Shown here piece after piece: positions 63,972-64,000 of a stretch of 64,000 nucleotides of DNA. Under the pieces are notes generated by a model. The model searched no databases and was not told where the DNA came from. It saw only the letters and a list, made by a program, of their open reading frames with translations. This stretch comes from an uncultured Pseudomonadales bacterium. GTDB lineage: Bacteria; Pseudomonadota; Gammaproteobacteria; Pseudomonadales; Azotimanducaceae. Location: positions 4,102,522 through 4,166,521 of the forward strand of contig CATOTI010000002.1 of assembly GCA_951813295.1 (NCBI GenBank), in the 5' to 3' direction. Both the position numbers and the translations under genes were made by a program. Every line of letters begins with the position of its first letter. Position 1 is the first letter of the stretch.

Positions 63972-64000
63972 CGTCGAACGCGGTGGCTCAGGCGGAGCTT

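Overview
This is a GC-rich, gene-dense bacterial chromosomal window, most likely from a gammaproteobacterium. The signs are an almost consensus E. coli-type LexA box (37376-37395), a small SutA-like protein, a monomeric NADP-isocitrate dehydrogenase, PhaR/phasin polyhydroxyalkanoate control and a wax-ester synthase. No rRNA, tRNA or CRISPR was seen. Most of the gene content is aerobic lipid/CoA catabolism: enoyl-CoA hydratase, MaoC-type dehydratase, PhyH dioxygenase, three CaiB/BaiF CoA-transferases (two of them double-length fusions), LLM flavin oxidoreductase, Baeyer-Villiger monooxygenase, SDRs, amidohydrolases, glutathione transferases and alpha/beta hydrolases.

Layout. 1-378 is the tail of an outer-membrane barrel. 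391-960 is copy A of a dispersed structured repeat. 969-4805 holds hydratase, TPR protein, GST and an atypical SDR. 4803-7792 is repeat copy C, split by an IS256-family element that itself carries a second IS256-family element; both insertions have exact 8-bp target duplications. 7841-8765 is an ArsR/SRPBCC pair. 8876-10062 is a junction of two truncated genes in opposite orientation (monooxygenase head, TTC38-like protein). 10052-11976 is a dioxygenase/dehydratase operon, followed by an ACC deaminase pseudogene with two frameshifts. 13056-18901 is a minus-strand run cysK, LLM oxidoreductase, CaiB fusion, ADA-like lipoprotein. 19108-29290 holds a secreted protein, a large FAD/Fe-S oxidoreductase, a YejA-like binding protein with an FAD amine-oxidase-type enzyme, a methyltransferase and a second CaiB fusion. 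29420-32434 is a tight sulfotransferase, glycosyltransferase, deacetylase operon. 32499-36942 holds a gamma-carbonic-anhydrase-like protein, monomeric IDH, an amidohydrolase and a small membrane protein.

36943-37877 is a long gap carrying the LexA box and a run of stem-loops that look like an unassigned RNA, followed by the SutA-like gene with its own terminator. 38209-42508 is the storage-lipid block: hydrolase, WS/DGAT, phaR, a strong inverted-repeat operator, phasin and SDR. 42509-44556 is repeat copy B, interrupted by an IS110-family (IS1111-like) element. In that element's long non-coding end, target-binding and donor-binding guide segments of a bridge/seeker RNA can be read directly against the insertion site. 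44557-50315 holds an ECF sigma operon, an SDR, a GNAT and a large secreted metalloprotease. 50321-63971 holds a TrpF-like protein, ArsR/SRPBCC-VOC, an MFS, CaiB, hydrolase and kinase-like operon, a duplicated DUF3192-like protein, a D-aminoacylase-type amidohydrolase, an intact Baeyer-Villiger monooxygenase and a divergent GST/TetR pair with a palindromic operator.

The strongest observations are the readable guide RNA of the IS1111-type element and the structured repeat family that two unrelated IS families have hit almost at the same base. All family assignments were made by reading motifs; no database search was run.
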